Source: Bacillus crepusculi (GTDB lineage: Bacteria > Bacillota > Bacilli > Bacillales > Bacillaceae). Taken from it: a stretch of DNA of 64,000 nucleotides. The notes under the pieces are model-generated. The model made no database searches and was not told where the DNA came from. It saw only the letters and a list, made by a program, of their open reading frames with translations. The stretch covers positions 372,001 to 436,000 of the forward strand of contig NZ_JACXXE010000002.1 of NCBI RefSeq assembly GCF_014764715.1, written 5' to 3'. How positions within the stretch are numbered: the stretch's first letter is position 1; every line of letters starts with the position of its first letter. Positions 34,931 to 43,828 of this stretch are shown here, one piece after another. Made by a program: the position numbers and the translations under genes.

Positions 34931-35605
34931 ATGCGAGACAAAGAGCAATTAAAAAAAGAAATCATAGAGGCGTATGAATTCCGTCATGCGACAAAAGAGT
35001 TTGACCCGACGAAAAAGATTCCAGAAGATGATTTTGCGTTTATTTTAGAAACAGGAAGACTTTCTCCAAGCTCTGTAGGATTTGAGCCTTGGAAGTTCCT
35101 CGTCGTTCAAAATGAAGCCTTTAGAGAAAAATTAAAAGAGTATACATGGGGGGCACAAAAACAGCTACCAACAGCCAGCCATTTTGTGATCATCTTGGCA
35201 AGAACCGATGCACGCTATGACTCAGCATACGCAGAATACATCAACAAGCAAATCAAAGGAATGACAGACGAGACGTTTGAAATGGTAAAGGAACGCTATA
35301 AAGAATTCCAAGAGAACGATCTCCATTTGCTTGAAAATGACCGGACGCTTTTTGACTGGGCTTCAAAACAAACGTATATTGCCCTTGGAAACATGATGAC
35401 AGCTGCTGCACAAATCGGCATTGATTCATGCCCGGTTGAAGGATTTAGCTACAAGGAGATTCATCGTATTCTAGAGGAAGAAGGGTTCCTTGAGGATGGT
35501 CAGTACGACGTTTCTGTCATGGCAGCCTTTGGTTATCGTGTCACTGAGCCAAAGCGCGGCAAAACGCGCCGCCCAATGGATGAAGTAGCTGTTTGGATTC
35601 GTTAA
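34931..35605 (+). CDS. NAD(P)H nitroreductase (HypO/YfkO-like)
   Basis: This 224-residue protein is an FMN-dependent nitroreductase-family enzyme that reduces quinones and nitro compounds in the cytoplasm. The family motifs RHATKEFDP, LSPSSVGFEPWKFLVV and the C-terminal VMAAFGYR are visible. Length and sequence resemble B. subtilis YfkO (HypO), which is activated by the DUF24 regulator HypR. The divergent DUF24 regulator here supports a similar detoxification module. I chose ATG 34931, nine bases after AGAAAGG; ATG 34922 is too close to the site. Confidence 0.88.
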   Translation: MRDKEQLKKEIIEAYEFRHATKEFDPTKKIPEDDFAFILETGRLSPSSVGFEPWKFLVVQNEAFREKLKEYTWGAQKQLPTASHFVIILARTDARYDSAYAEYINKQIKGMTDETFEMVKERYKEFQENDLHLLENDRTLFDWASKQTYIALGNMMTAAAQIGIDSCPVEGFSYKEIHRILEEEGFLEDGQYDVSVMAAFGYRVTEPKRGKTRRPMDEVAVWIR

Positions 35606-35628
35606 GAGAGGTTGTCTGAAAAAGGATG

Positions 35629-35657
35629 TTGACAATTGCGTGGTTAGTCAGTATATT
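35629..35657 (+). promoter_or_regulatory. SigA promoter of the T-box leader
   Basis: Perfect TTGACA, a 17-base spacer and TATATT, 65 bases before the T-box stem I region. Confidence 0.88.
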
Positions 35658-35724
35658 TAAAAAATAAAATCTTTGATGAATATACAAATTGACTATAAAC
35701 GCTTTGACTTGAGAATAGTAGATG

Positions 35725-35939
35725 AACATCCGTTTTTTAAGAGAGCTGCGGGTTGGTGCAACGCAGTAAAACGAATCATTGAACTCGCTCAAAGAGCGGT
35801 AAGACTGAATGAATCGTAAGTCTTTACGTGTGACCTCCGTTATCGGGTTTCAAGTTGGATTCAGCTGTAGCTGGATCAATAAGAGTGGTAACGCGGTTGC
35901 AAGGTCAGTCGTCTCTTCAAGGAGATGGCTGGCCTTTTT
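35725..35939 (+). promoter_or_regulatory. T-box riboswitch, leucine type
   Basis: The leader shows T-box landmarks in order: stem I with GAGAG...GGGTTGGTGCAACGC, the specifier context GAACTC with codon CTC (Leu) at 35784-35786, and the T-box core AAGAGTGGTAACGCGG at 35881-35896. A terminator stem GGTCAGTCGTCTC / GAGATGGCTGGCC ends with TTTTTA. The bulge TGGT (35886-35889) would pair with ACCA, matching the A discriminator of tRNA-Leu. Uncharged tRNA-Leu should stabilise the antiterminator and turn on the permease. Confidence 0.93.
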
Positions 35940-35994
35940 ATATGCTTTTATCCTATATTTGTCTGAAGATTCAAATTTAAAGGAGCTATAGAAA

Positions 35995-37344
35995 ATGGAA
36001 AAGGAACATGTGCATTTAAAACGAACAATGACGTCAAGGCATATTATGATGCTTGCGCTTGGCGGTGCAATCGGTGCTGGTCTGTTTAAAGGAAGCAGTT
36101 CTGCCATTGATATTGCAGGCCCTGCTGTCATTTTGGCATATATGATTGGTGGTCTTATCTTATTATTTATTATGCAAGGACTTGCCGAAATGACCGTTTC
36201 AAGACCTGGCGCAAGAACATTCCGTGATTTAATTGAACCTGTGTTAGGAAAATATCCAGCCTATTTCTTAGACTGGATCTATTGGAAAATGTGGGTGCTG
36301 AATATTGCTGCAGAAGCGATTGTGTCTGCGATCTTTATTCAGTACTGGTTCCCGCAAGTGCCGATTTGGACGCTTGTGTTAATCATTTCACTTGTTGTGA
36401 CATTGATCAATGTTTGTTCAGTCAAAATGTTTGCTGAAACAGAGTACTGGCTAGCTTCTATTAAAATCGCTGTCATTATATTATTTATTATCATTGGGCT
36501 TACAATGCTGTTTGTCTCGTTTGGGCAGCATGCGGCACCGGGATTATCCAACTTAACCGGCCACGGAGGGTTTTTCCCTAATGGAACGGGCGGCTTAATT
36601 GCGGCTATGCTGGTTGTGGTGTATTCATATGGCGGAACAGAGATGATCGGGGTCACCTTAGCGGAAACCAAAAACCCTGAAAAAGTCATCCCAAAGGCGA
36701 TTCAAAGTACGTTTGTACGAATCATTGGTTTCTATGTACTGCCGTTCTTTATCATTGTCAGCTTAATCCCTTGGAATCAAGTAAACAATGAGCAAGTCAG
36801 TCCATTCGTCACAGTGTTTGCAACAATTGGCGTCCCGTATGCAAGTGACATCATGAACGGTATCATTTTACTAGCGATCTTGTCTTCTATGAACTCTGGA
36901 CTGTATGCGTCATCAAGGGTCCTGTATACGCAGGCGATGGATGGACGTATATGGAAAGGCTTCTCCAAGCTATCCAAACAACAGGTGCCTGTCAGAGCAA
37001 TCCTTGTGTGTACATCCACTTTGTATGCAGCTGTATTGATTTCTCTTTTTGTGGGGAGCCAAACCTTTAATTATTTGATGGGCTCTTTAAGTTATACGGT
37101 CTTATTCATCTGGTTTATTATAGCTGTCGGCCATTTGAAATCTCGCAGCGTAGCAGAGCCAGGGGGATATCGCGTCAAACTGTATCCTTTCACAACATGG
37201 TTTTCTGTGATGGCGATCATTGCCATTTTTATCGGGGTTGTGTCAACAACGCCACTTGTACAAACGATGGTCACAATGGGCATTTATCTCATCATTACAC
37301 TTTCTTTCTTCATCAACCGAAAGCGGTTTGAAACAGCCGCTTAA
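35995..37344 (+). CDS. T-box-controlled amino acid permease (probable leucine, YvbW-like)
   Basis: This 449-residue protein is an APC-superfamily (AAT family) permease with twelve hydrophobic segments. The first carries the glycine-rich substrate loop MLALGGAIGAGLFKGSS and the region near residue 200 reads VVVYSYGGTEMIGV, both typical of amino acid/proton symporters. GGAG lies upstream of ATG 35995. The leucine-type T-box upstream indicates uptake of leucine or a related branched amino acid. B. subtilis YvbW is also a T-box-controlled permease, and this looks like its counterpart, but I did not confirm orthology. Confidence 0.88.
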   Translation: MEKEHVHLKRTMTSRHIMMLALGGAIGAGLFKGSSSAIDIAGPAVILAYMIGGLILLFIMQGLAEMTVSRPGARTFRDLIEPVLGKYPAYFLDWIYWKMWVLNIAAEAIVSAIFIQYWFPQVPIWTLVLIISLVVTLINVCSVKMFAETEYWLASIKIAVIILFIIIGLTMLFVSFGQHAAPGLSNLTGHGGFFPNGTGGLIAAMLVVVYSYGGTEMIGVTLAETKNPEKVIPKAIQSTFVRIIGFYVLPFFIIVSLIPWNQVNNEQVSPFVTVFATIGVPYASDIMNGIILLAILSSMNSGLYASSRVLYTQAMDGRIWKGFSKLSKQQVPVRAILVCTSTLYAAVLISLFVGSQTFNYLMGSLSYTVLFIWFIIAVGHLKSRSVAEPGGYRVKLYPFTTWFSVMAIIAIFIGVVSTTPLVQTMVTMGIYLIITLSFFINRKRFETAA

Positions 37345-37347
37345 TAC

Positions 37348-37392
37348 AAAAAAGCGTGCTGGACCTTTTAAAGAGGTCTCACACGCTTTTTT
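37348..37392. terminator. Bidirectional terminator between the permease and ykcC-like genes
   Basis: AAAAAAGCGTG pairs with CACGCTTTTTT, and an inner GACC / GGTC stem extends the hairpin. Confidence 0.88.
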
Positions 37393-38384
37393 TAATGCTG
37401 TTTGTATTGCTTGAAATGAACAGGGGATTGAACAGGCTGTGGCTTTGACTGAAGCCCGTAACTCTCTCTTACAATGTAAAGCGGACGATCTTTTGCCTCA
37501 TCGTAAATTCGGCCGATGTATTCCCCGATCATTCCTAGCATAAAGAGGATAATGCCGCTAAAGAATAGCTGTATGACAATTAATGAACTCCATCCTGTAA
37601 TGGTGCTGTTTGTAAATAGCTTTAAGTATAGTACAAGAAACATTGAAATGAATCCGATAGCAGAAAGGGTAATGCCTGCTACGCTCGCTAGCTTCAAAGG
37701 TTTATAGGAAAAGGAAGTGATTCCGTCCATCGAGAGCTTGAGCATCTTTTTGAGCGGGTACTTTGTTTCCCCTGCTAGACGTTCATCTCGAACATACTCT
37801 ACGGCAATTTGTTTGAAGCCTACCCAACTGACTAAGCCGCGAACAAATGGGTTTTTCTCTCTTATTTTTCTCATCTCATGGCACACTCTACGATCCATTA
37901 ACCTGAAGTCACCGGTGTCGATGGGGATATCGACTTCGGTAATTTGACGTAAAACGCGATAGAAAAGGGATGCAGTTTGCTTTTTGAAAAAGGTTTCGCC
38001 TTTTCGTTTGGTGCGGACGGCGTAGACGACTTCATAGCCTTCCTTCCACTTTGCGATCATCTCTAATATCAATTCAGGCGGATCTTGTAGGTCTGCATCT
38101 ATCACGATGACAGCTTCTCCCTTTGCATAATCCATCCCAGCAGTAATTGCGATTTGGTGTCCAAAGTTACGAGAAAAATCAATGAGTCTCACATTAGGGT
38201 CGTTTTGACAGTACCCTTTAATTAGTTCAGCTGTTCGATCCATACTACCGTCATTGACGAAGAGAAGCTCGTATGCTTCTCCCGTCGAATCCATGACAGT
38301 TTTCAGTCGCTGATAGGATTCATGGATCACAAGTTCTTCATTATAGACTGGAACCACAATAGAATATTGTATACTTTTGTCCAT
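37392..38384 (-). CDS. ykcC: Polyprenyl-phosphate glycosyltransferase YkcC-like
   Basis: This 330-residue GT2 enzyme of the GtrB/CsbB/DPM1 type should move a sugar from a nucleotide donor to undecaprenyl phosphate at the inner face of the membrane. The catalytic domain shows VNDGSMDRT and the DxD-type DADLQDPP (about 96-103). Two C-terminal transmembrane helices follow (about 233-257 and 268-292), then a short tail. The gene is 23 bases after the YkcB-like gene, so both form one operon. The pair matches B. subtilis ykcB-ykcC in size and type. The sugar is unknown. Confidence 0.87.
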   Translation of the reverse strand: MDKSIQYSIVVPVYNEELVIHESYQRLKTVMDSTGEAYELLFVNDGSMDRTAELIKGYCQNDPNVRLIDFSRNFGHQIAITAGMDYAKGEAVIVIDADLQDPPELILEMIAKWKEGYEVVYAVRTKRKGETFFKKQTASLFYRVLRQITEVDIPIDTGDFRLMDRRVCHEMRKIREKNPFVRGLVSWVGFKQIAVEYVRDERLAGETKYPLKKMLKLSMDGITSFSYKPLKLASVAGITLSAIGFISMFLVLYLKLFTNSTITGWSSLIVIQLFFSGIILFMLGMIGEYIGRIYDEAKDRPLYIVRESYGLQSKPQPVQSPVHFKQYKQH

Positions 38385-38407
38385 CAGCCATTCCCTCCTT
38401 AATAGAT

Positions 38408-40546
38408 TTAGTCGACAGATAGTTCGTAAAGGGTACCGCTTTCCATTCCGCCCCTTTGTCCGTTGGTCGAATTAGATTGTTTAGATGACTGGCTGTTCGA
38501 GCTCTCTGTTGTCTTCGTTTCGGTTGAAGAAGTATTCTGCCATTTAGAAGCGGCTACTTCCTTACCATTTTTCTGAATCCAAGTTAGAATATCTGAGCTT
38601 CCGCCTCTCATGCCGGAGAGATAGAAGTATTTGATTTTCCCGTCTTTGACGAGCTGTTTAAATTCACTAAGCGTTAAAATGTCATCGGAGCCACTAAAAC
38701 CACCTAGCGCCATCACCGCATTTCCTGTCTTGATAATATAAGGAGCGGCAGTAGTTGCATCTGTTGTACCAAACAGGAATTCTTCACCTGTATTGTTTTT
38801 CTCAAGGTAGCTGATCAGCTTTTCATTTACCTGTGAACTCATGCTGCCGCTTGAAGTCGCAAGCTGAGGACCAGCTTCTGGGAGCATGCTATTTCCTCCG
38901 TAGAGAAGCGGTGTGCTTGCCCAATAGAGCGGTGTGATCAACATACCAAGAATGGCTATGAGAGAAATCAGTTGTTTTAGCTTTGCCTTTCCTTTTGTGA
39001 AGAAAAGGGCAAGGACAGAGCCAACACCAATGAGACCGACCGCAATGCTTAAGCCAAAACCAATCGTGCTTGTAAAGGTAGATAAGATAAAGATTTCAAA
39101 TGCTGTTGTCGCCAAAATGGCAATCGGAAGCAGCCATTTTTTAAAGCCAGTTTCTGTTTGGAACAATTGAGTCATGGCGACCCAGCCTGCCCCTGCTAAT
39201 ACGGCAATTGGCGGTGCCAGCATGATCAAATAATAATGATGGAAAAATCCTGCTATACTGAAAAATGCTGCAACTGGTATAAGCCAAGCTAACCAAAATA
39301 GCGTTTCTTTTTGTTTTGTATTGAGACGTCTTCTTTCAAATACTGTCGATAAGAAGATCCCAATCGTGCCAAAGATAGCAAATGGAAGCAACCAGCTGAT
39401 TTGATCGGATAATTCAGATTGGAACAGACGTAATGGACCCTTGGTTCCTGTACCAAACATGCCGGAGCCACTTCCCATCTTGCCTCCTCCGCCACTAGGT
39501 GGACCATCGCCGTTTCCTCCCTCTCCTCCAGAAGGCATGTCAGGTGGTGTCGTGCCATTTGCATTACTCGGCGGTCCTTGCATAGATGGTTGTTCCTGAC
39601 CGGAAGATTGATTTGAGCTGTCTGAGCTGCTTTGATTCCCATTAGATGGCGGCTGAGGCATGGCGGATGAATCATCATTATTTTGCTGATCTCCCTGCTG
39701 AGAAGGGGGTTGACCTTCTGAGCCGCCGCCCATTCCGCCACCACCGCCAGACTGCTGACCAGTCAGCCGCTGGAGACCGTTGTAACCAAAGGCTAGTTCT
39801 AATGCAGAATTTGATTGACTTGATCCCATATAAGGACGATTGTCTTTGGAAATGAGATCAACCGCTATGGACCATGAAGCAGATACACCTAAAAGGACAA
39901 TCATTGAAACCATCAACGAGAGTAATTTTTTCTTCCATGTCGTTCGGTAAGCAATGATGTAAAAGAGAATGAGTGCTGGCACGATCATATAGGCTTGTAG
40001 CATTTTTGTATTAAAGCCGACGCCAATCATCGCAAATGAAGCGATCGCCCAAAGCACCTTTTGCTGTTTTACAGCCTTGAACATCATTCCTGTTGCTAGT
40101 AAAAGTATAAAGACAAGTAAGCTGTCAATATTATTTGTGCGAGATACAGCAACCGCAATCGGTGTACACGCCATGATAAGTGCTGCTAATCTTGCCGCTG
40201 CTTGACCAAATGTTGGTTTGACAAGACGGTAGATCAGATAAACAGATCCAATGCCAGCTAAAGCTTGAGGCATGATCACGCTCCATCCATGGAGACCAAA
40301 AATTTTGGCACTGATCGTTTGTAGCCAGAAGGTGAGCGGTGGTTTATCCACCGTGACATACCCTGCTGGATCAAATGAAGCAAAGAAGAAATTATGCCAG
40401 CTTTGCATCATACTTGTGACAGCCGCAGTATAATACGCATTCACCGTATCATCTTTCCAAATGTTATAAATGTTTAAGATGGCAGATAAGATCAATATGA
40501 AAAATAAATAAATATCAAATTTCTGAAAACGTCTGATCAAAAGCAC
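38408..40546 (-). CDS. ykcB: ArnT/PMT-like membrane glycosyltransferase YkcB-like
   Basis: This 712-residue GT-C type membrane enzyme has about twelve hydrophobic segments and the conserved early loop DKPPLTFWLQ with an acidic residue. It should transfer sugars from polyprenyl phosphate outside the membrane. A low-complexity segment of about 105 residues (roughly 265-370), rich in Gly, Ser, Gln, Pro and Met, sits in an outside loop. The C-terminal part after about residue 585 is soluble. A GTG start at 40546 follows AAGGAG closely; a TTG two codons later is possible. It forms an operon with ykcC. A terminator upstream separates it from the kinase gene. Confidence 0.86.
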   Translation of the reverse strand: MLLIRRFQKFDIYLFFILILSAILNIYNIWKDDTVNAYYTAAVTSMMQSWHNFFFASFDPAGYVTVDKPPLTFWLQTISAKIFGLHGWSVIMPQALAGIGSVYLIYRLVKPTFGQAAARLAALIMACTPIAVAVSRTNNIDSLLVFILLLATGMMFKAVKQQKVLWAIASFAMIGVGFNTKMLQAYMIVPALILFYIIAYRTTWKKKLLSLMVSMIVLLGVSASWSIAVDLISKDNRPYMGSSQSNSALELAFGYNGLQRLTGQQSGGGGGMGGGSEGQPPSQQGDQQNNDDSSAMPQPPSNGNQSSSDSSNQSSGQEQPSMQGPPSNANGTTPPDMPSGGEGGNGDGPPSGGGGKMGSGSGMFGTGTKGPLRLFQSELSDQISWLLPFAIFGTIGIFLSTVFERRRLNTKQKETLFWLAWLIPVAAFFSIAGFFHHYYLIMLAPPIAVLAGAGWVAMTQLFQTETGFKKWLLPIAILATTAFEIFILSTFTSTIGFGLSIAVGLIGVGSVLALFFTKGKAKLKQLISLIAILGMLITPLYWASTPLLYGGNSMLPEAGPQLATSSGSMSSQVNEKLISYLEKNNTGEEFLFGTTDATTAAPYIIKTGNAVMALGGFSGSDDILTLSEFKQLVKDGKIKYFYLSGMRGGSSDILTWIQKNGKEVAASKWQNTSSTETKTTESSNSQSSKQSNSTNGQRGGMESGTLYELSVD

Positions 40547-40577
40547 GTCACTCCTTTTTCTTAACTTGAAAAAAGTG

Positions 40578-40605
40578 TAACAAGCAAATATGAATAAAAT
40601 GTTAA
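40578..40605 (-). promoter_or_regulatory. Three 11-base-spaced direct repeats upstream of ykcB
   Basis: On the minus strand TTAACA, TTCATA and TTGTTA occur at exact 11-base steps. Such one-turn repeats are typical sites for OmpR/PhoB-family response regulators, and one is encoded upstream. Confidence 0.45.
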
Positions 40606-40636
40606 TAAAAAAAGACCATTTTTTTATTTTTTAGGG

Positions 40637-40668
40637 AATAAAAACAGCTCTTGTGGAAAAGAGCTGTT
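40637..40668 (-). terminator. Terminator after the histidine kinase gene
   Basis: On the minus strand AACAGCTCTT pairs perfectly with AAGAGCTGTT around six bases, followed by TTTATT. Confidence 0.85.
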
Positions 40669-40746
40669 CAAGTTGTAGAGAAATGCTATGGATACTGAAT
40701 CTATCAGATAAAGAAGAGGTTCCAATGAGAGTAGATATGTGAGTTG

Positions 40747-42162
40747 TTATTGAGTAGGTAAGCTCTCATTGAATGAAGCATTGGGAAGTTGAATGATGGC
40801 TGTTGTACCGAGTCCCTGCTCAGATTGAATAGTGAATGTGCCATGATGTTTTTTGATAATTTGATAGACAATAGCTAGTCCAAGCCCAGAGCCGCCATCC
40901 TTTCTCGTGCGTGCCTTATTGACTCGATAAAACCGCTCAGAAACATGCGGGAGATCTTCTTTTGGAATGCCATTGCCTTCGTCTGTCACTCTCAATTCAG
41001 CAGTGTCTTGCTGAACATGTAATTCAACTGAAATGGACTTCCCAGATGGGGTGTAGTGAATGGCATTGTCTAGTAAATTACGAACCACTTGTTGTAGGCG
41101 ATCGCTATCACCATAAACAATACAATCCTCTTCAAGTGTCCGTTTAAGAGAAATGCCTTTTTGATTAGTGATGAATGCCATTTGATCAAGAACATCATGA
41201 ATAAGCTGTGCAAGAACGATTGGTTCCCTTGTCAGTGGATAAGAATCCCCCTCTAAGTGCGCAAGGTCTAAAAGATCGTGAACAAGCCTGCTTAAACGTG
41301 TGGCTTCATCTTGGATGATTTGCATTCCTTTTTTTTGATCAATGACGCCCTCTTCAATTCCTTCTGCATATCCTTTCATATAACTTAAAGGAGTTCTAAG
41401 TTCATGAGAGACATTCGCAAGAAATTCTCTGCGGTGCTGTTCCGCCTTTTCAAGGGTAGAAGACAGTTTATTAAAGGAACGGCTAAGCTGATTTAACTCA
41501 TCCCCTTTTTTAGTCACAGCCATGCGTTTTGAAAAATCACCAGATTCCATTTCCATTGCAATTTCTTTCATTTTATTAATCGTTCGCACCACTTGATTGG
41601 AACTCTTATATCCGATAAAGAAAATCAGCAGAAGGATAAATAAAATAGATACGCCAAGTGTCAATCTGATTTGGACAAAAGGCTCATAAACATCGGATAA
41701 GGGCATCGAGAGAAAAATGGTCCCTGATAGGTCAGCTTTGTTTGAGAAAACAGGGATGGCGATACCGAGAATATCTTGGTGAAACTGTGGGTGTTCTCTA
41801 ATTAACACGACGGTTTCTCCTTGAAGAAGCTTTTGGCGTTCCTTGAACGTGATGAGGTTATCGTTTGTGTTCGTATCAAAAGGGATACCGCTTGAAAGCT
41901 CCATTGGGTCATCTGTGAAAATAACGTTCGCCTCACTCGAGTCATTTGCCCATTCAATTCTATTGGTAAAATACGTGTCTTTACCGTGTTTGTGGTATAT
42001 TTCTGCCAGCTTTTTTCCTTGTAAACTTAAGGAGTCGATTTGTTTATCAATATACAAGTGCTGGTATAAGTAATAGGTTAGTGCGAGAGCTGAGGCTGCA
42101 ACAATTCCGGTCACTGCAAGAATTAAGAAAAGTACTTTCTTTTTAATGGATAATGGCTTCAT
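40747..42162 (-). CDS. Membrane sensor histidine kinase
   Basis: This 471-residue kinase has transmembrane helices at about 10-32 and 166-185 enclosing an extracellular sensor of about 130 residues. A HAMP domain follows (about 187-240), then a HisKA domain with the phospho-accepting His253 in NVSHELRTPLSYMKGYAEG. HATPase_c follows with NLLDNAIHYTPSG, DEGNGIPKEDL and GSGLGLAIVYQI. It overlaps the response regulator by four bases (ATGA). Size and layout resemble B. subtilis YclK, but orthology was not tested. The signal is unknown. Confidence 0.93.
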   Translation of the reverse strand: MKPLSIKKKVLFLILAVTGIVAASALALTYYLYQHLYIDKQIDSLSLQGKKLAEIYHKHGKDTYFTNRIEWANDSSEANVIFTDDPMELSSGIPFDTNTNDNLITFKERQKLLQGETVVLIREHPQFHQDILGIAIPVFSNKADLSGTIFLSMPLSDVYEPFVQIRLTLGVSILFILLLIFFIGYKSSNQVVRTINKMKEIAMEMESGDFSKRMAVTKKGDELNQLSRSFNKLSSTLEKAEQHRREFLANVSHELRTPLSYMKGYAEGIEEGVIDQKKGMQIIQDEATRLSRLVHDLLDLAHLEGDSYPLTREPIVLAQLIHDVLDQMAFITNQKGISLKRTLEEDCIVYGDSDRLQQVVRNLLDNAIHYTPSGKSISVELHVQQDTAELRVTDEGNGIPKEDLPHVSERFYRVNKARTRKDGGSGLGLAIVYQIIKKHHGTFTIQSEQGLGTTAIIQLPNASFNESLPTQ

Positions 42163-42848
42163 TCGTCCTCCTCAAACTTATAGCCGACACCCCAAACGGT
42201 TTTGATATGCCGTTCCGCTTCCTTTAATTTCAGTCGTAGCGTTTTAATATGTGTATCGACTGTTCTTAAAGAACCACTGGTCGAGTGTGATTCCCACAAT
42301 TTTTGATAAAGTTGTTCACGGGAAAATACTTGGCCTTGATTAAGCAGAAGAAACATGAGCAAATCAAATTCTCTTCTTGTTAAATTAATGGGCTCTTGAT
42401 GGAGGTAGACTTGTCTGCCATCTTGATCTATTTCCAAGTCGCCGATCTGCATTCGGCTGCGCTTTAGCGAAAGACCCCTAATTCGTCTTAAGGTCGTTTC
42501 AATTCTTGCAGCAAGCTCACGCAGACTGAAGGGCTTCATGATGTAGTCATCTGCTCCAATTTCAAGCCCTTTAATTCGATCCTCTTCATAGCTTCTAGCT
42601 GTTAAAAATAAAATGGGAATTTGGGATGTTTGCCTGATACGCTGGCAGACTTCGAATCCATCCATATCAGGCATCATGATATCCAATACAACAAGGTCCA
42701 CGGGTTCCCTTTCAAGCTGATGTAAGGCATCCATTCCATTACTTGCAGTGATGATGTGAAAGCCTTGTTTTTGCAAAAAGGAGCCGATTAACTCAAGCAT
42801 ATCTAATTCATCATCTACTATTAAAATATGCATCTGTTCTTTCTTCAT
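42159..42848 (-). CDS. OmpR/PhoB-family response regulator
   Basis: This 229-residue regulator has a receiver domain with the acidic pair VDDE (12-13), phosphorylation site Asp56 in VVLDIMMPDMDG and Lys in DYIMKPFS. A winged-helix C-terminal domain follows (LTRREFDLLMFLL, REQLYQKLW, RTVDTHIKTLRLKL, WGVGYKFE). It overlaps both its neighbours by four bases and so is tightly coupled to the kinase and the lipoprotein. Direct repeats upstream of ykcB are a candidate target. Confidence 0.94.
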   Translation of the reverse strand: MKKEQMHILIVDDELDMLELIGSFLQKQGFHIITASNGMDALHQLEREPVDLVVLDIMMPDMDGFEVCQRIRQTSQIPILFLTARSYEEDRIKGLEIGADDYIMKPFSLRELAARIETTLRRIRGLSLKRSRMQIGDLEIDQDGRQVYLHQEPINLTRREFDLLMFLLLNQGQVFSREQLYQKLWESHSTSGSLRTVDTHIKTLRLKLKEAERHIKTVWGVGYKFEEDE

Positions 42849-43828
42849 TTCTTTTCCTCCAAAACGATAGCATAGGGCCCTGATGGGACATTCAGTCGTT
42901 TTTTCATCATGAATGTATGTTTATCAATGACTGAAACTGAATTGTCATCTAAGTTACTCACATATATTGATGCGGTATCAGCGGTGATATAATTCGGATT
43001 TTGACCAGTTTCAACAGAAGCAAGCTGCTTATTCGTCTCTGTATTTACTTTGTATAGCGTATGGTCTCCATGACATAGAACATATAAAGTAGAGGAATCT
43101 TTCTCTGAGAAAAAAGCAACTGGCATGACGCCTAGTTTGATTTCTCGCTGCTTTTTACCTGTTTTAGGGTCGTAAGCAAAAATACTTTTATTTAAGGTTC
43201 CTGGTTTACCATGTCCGCCAATCCAAATGGAATGTCCATCAAAATGAATGCCAGAAGGACGTTCTAGTACAGAAATCGTACGTATATTTTTTTCTTTTTT
43301 AATATCTATGACTGAAACTGTATGACTTTCTGCATTTAAAACAAACAAAGTTCCTGCAGAAGAAAGCGCCATAGAAGAGGGTGATTTTCCAGTTTTCACA
43401 GATGCTTTTATTTTTTTCCTCTGTGTATCAATCAAATAAACGACATTCTTCTTTGAATCCGCTACAAGTAAAGTGTGAGAAGCTGCATCATATGTAAGTG
43501 AAGTCAGCCCTTTATTCACGTCCATATAATCTGTTGCTGTTCCTTTTTTTAAATTGATTTCTATAAGGGATTGCCCTTCTTTACTTGTGGCAATGATGAC
43601 GTCTTTGTTGATTTGAATGAGATCAGTAAGTGGATGTTTTAAATCAACGGAAGAGACAATTTTATTCTTTGATAAATCAACAATTGAAAAGGAGGCCTTT
43701 TTTAATTGAGAAACCACAGCGACCGATTGTGCGCTGCCAGGTGGCGTAAATTGCTGTTCCTTTCCGCATCCTGATAGCAAGATCAGTAGAGCTGATAAGC
43801 AGAGCAAATAATATTTCACACGTTCCAT
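42845..43828 (-). CDS. Beta-propeller lipoprotein (YncE/YVTN type)
   Basis: This 327-residue precursor has a signal peptide with lipobox LLSGC (Cys about 21). The rest is a series of about seven repeats of roughly 40 residues of the YVTN kind, for example VVSQLKKASFSIVDLSKNKIV, TLYVLCHGDHTLYKVNTET and TASIYVSNLDDNSVSVID. This implies an extracellular seven-blade propeller. It is the first gene of an operon with the two-component system. A role as accessory sensor or cofactor-binding protein is inference from position. AAAGGAG precedes the ATG. Confidence 0.86.
   Translation of the reverse strand: MERVKYYLLCLSALLILLSGCGKEQQFTPPGSAQSVAVVSQLKKASFSIVDLSKNKIVSSVDLKHPLTDLIQINKDVIIATSKEGQSLIEINLKKGTATDYMDVNKGLTSLTYDAASHTLLVADSKKNVVYLIDTQRKKIKASVKTGKSPSSMALSSAGTLFVLNAESHTVSVIDIKKEKNIRTISVLERPSGIHFDGHSIWIGGHGKPGTLNKSIFAYDPKTGKKQREIKLGVMPVAFFSEKDSSTLYVLCHGDHTLYKVNTETNKQLASVETGQNPNYITADTASIYVSNLDDNSVSVIDKHTFMMKKRLNVPSGPYAIVLEEKK

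Noticed and set aside
39289-39744. 151-codon frame opposite phase within ykcB
   Set aside because: It arises from the low-complexity Gly/Pro/Gln coding region and has no ribosome site or family features.
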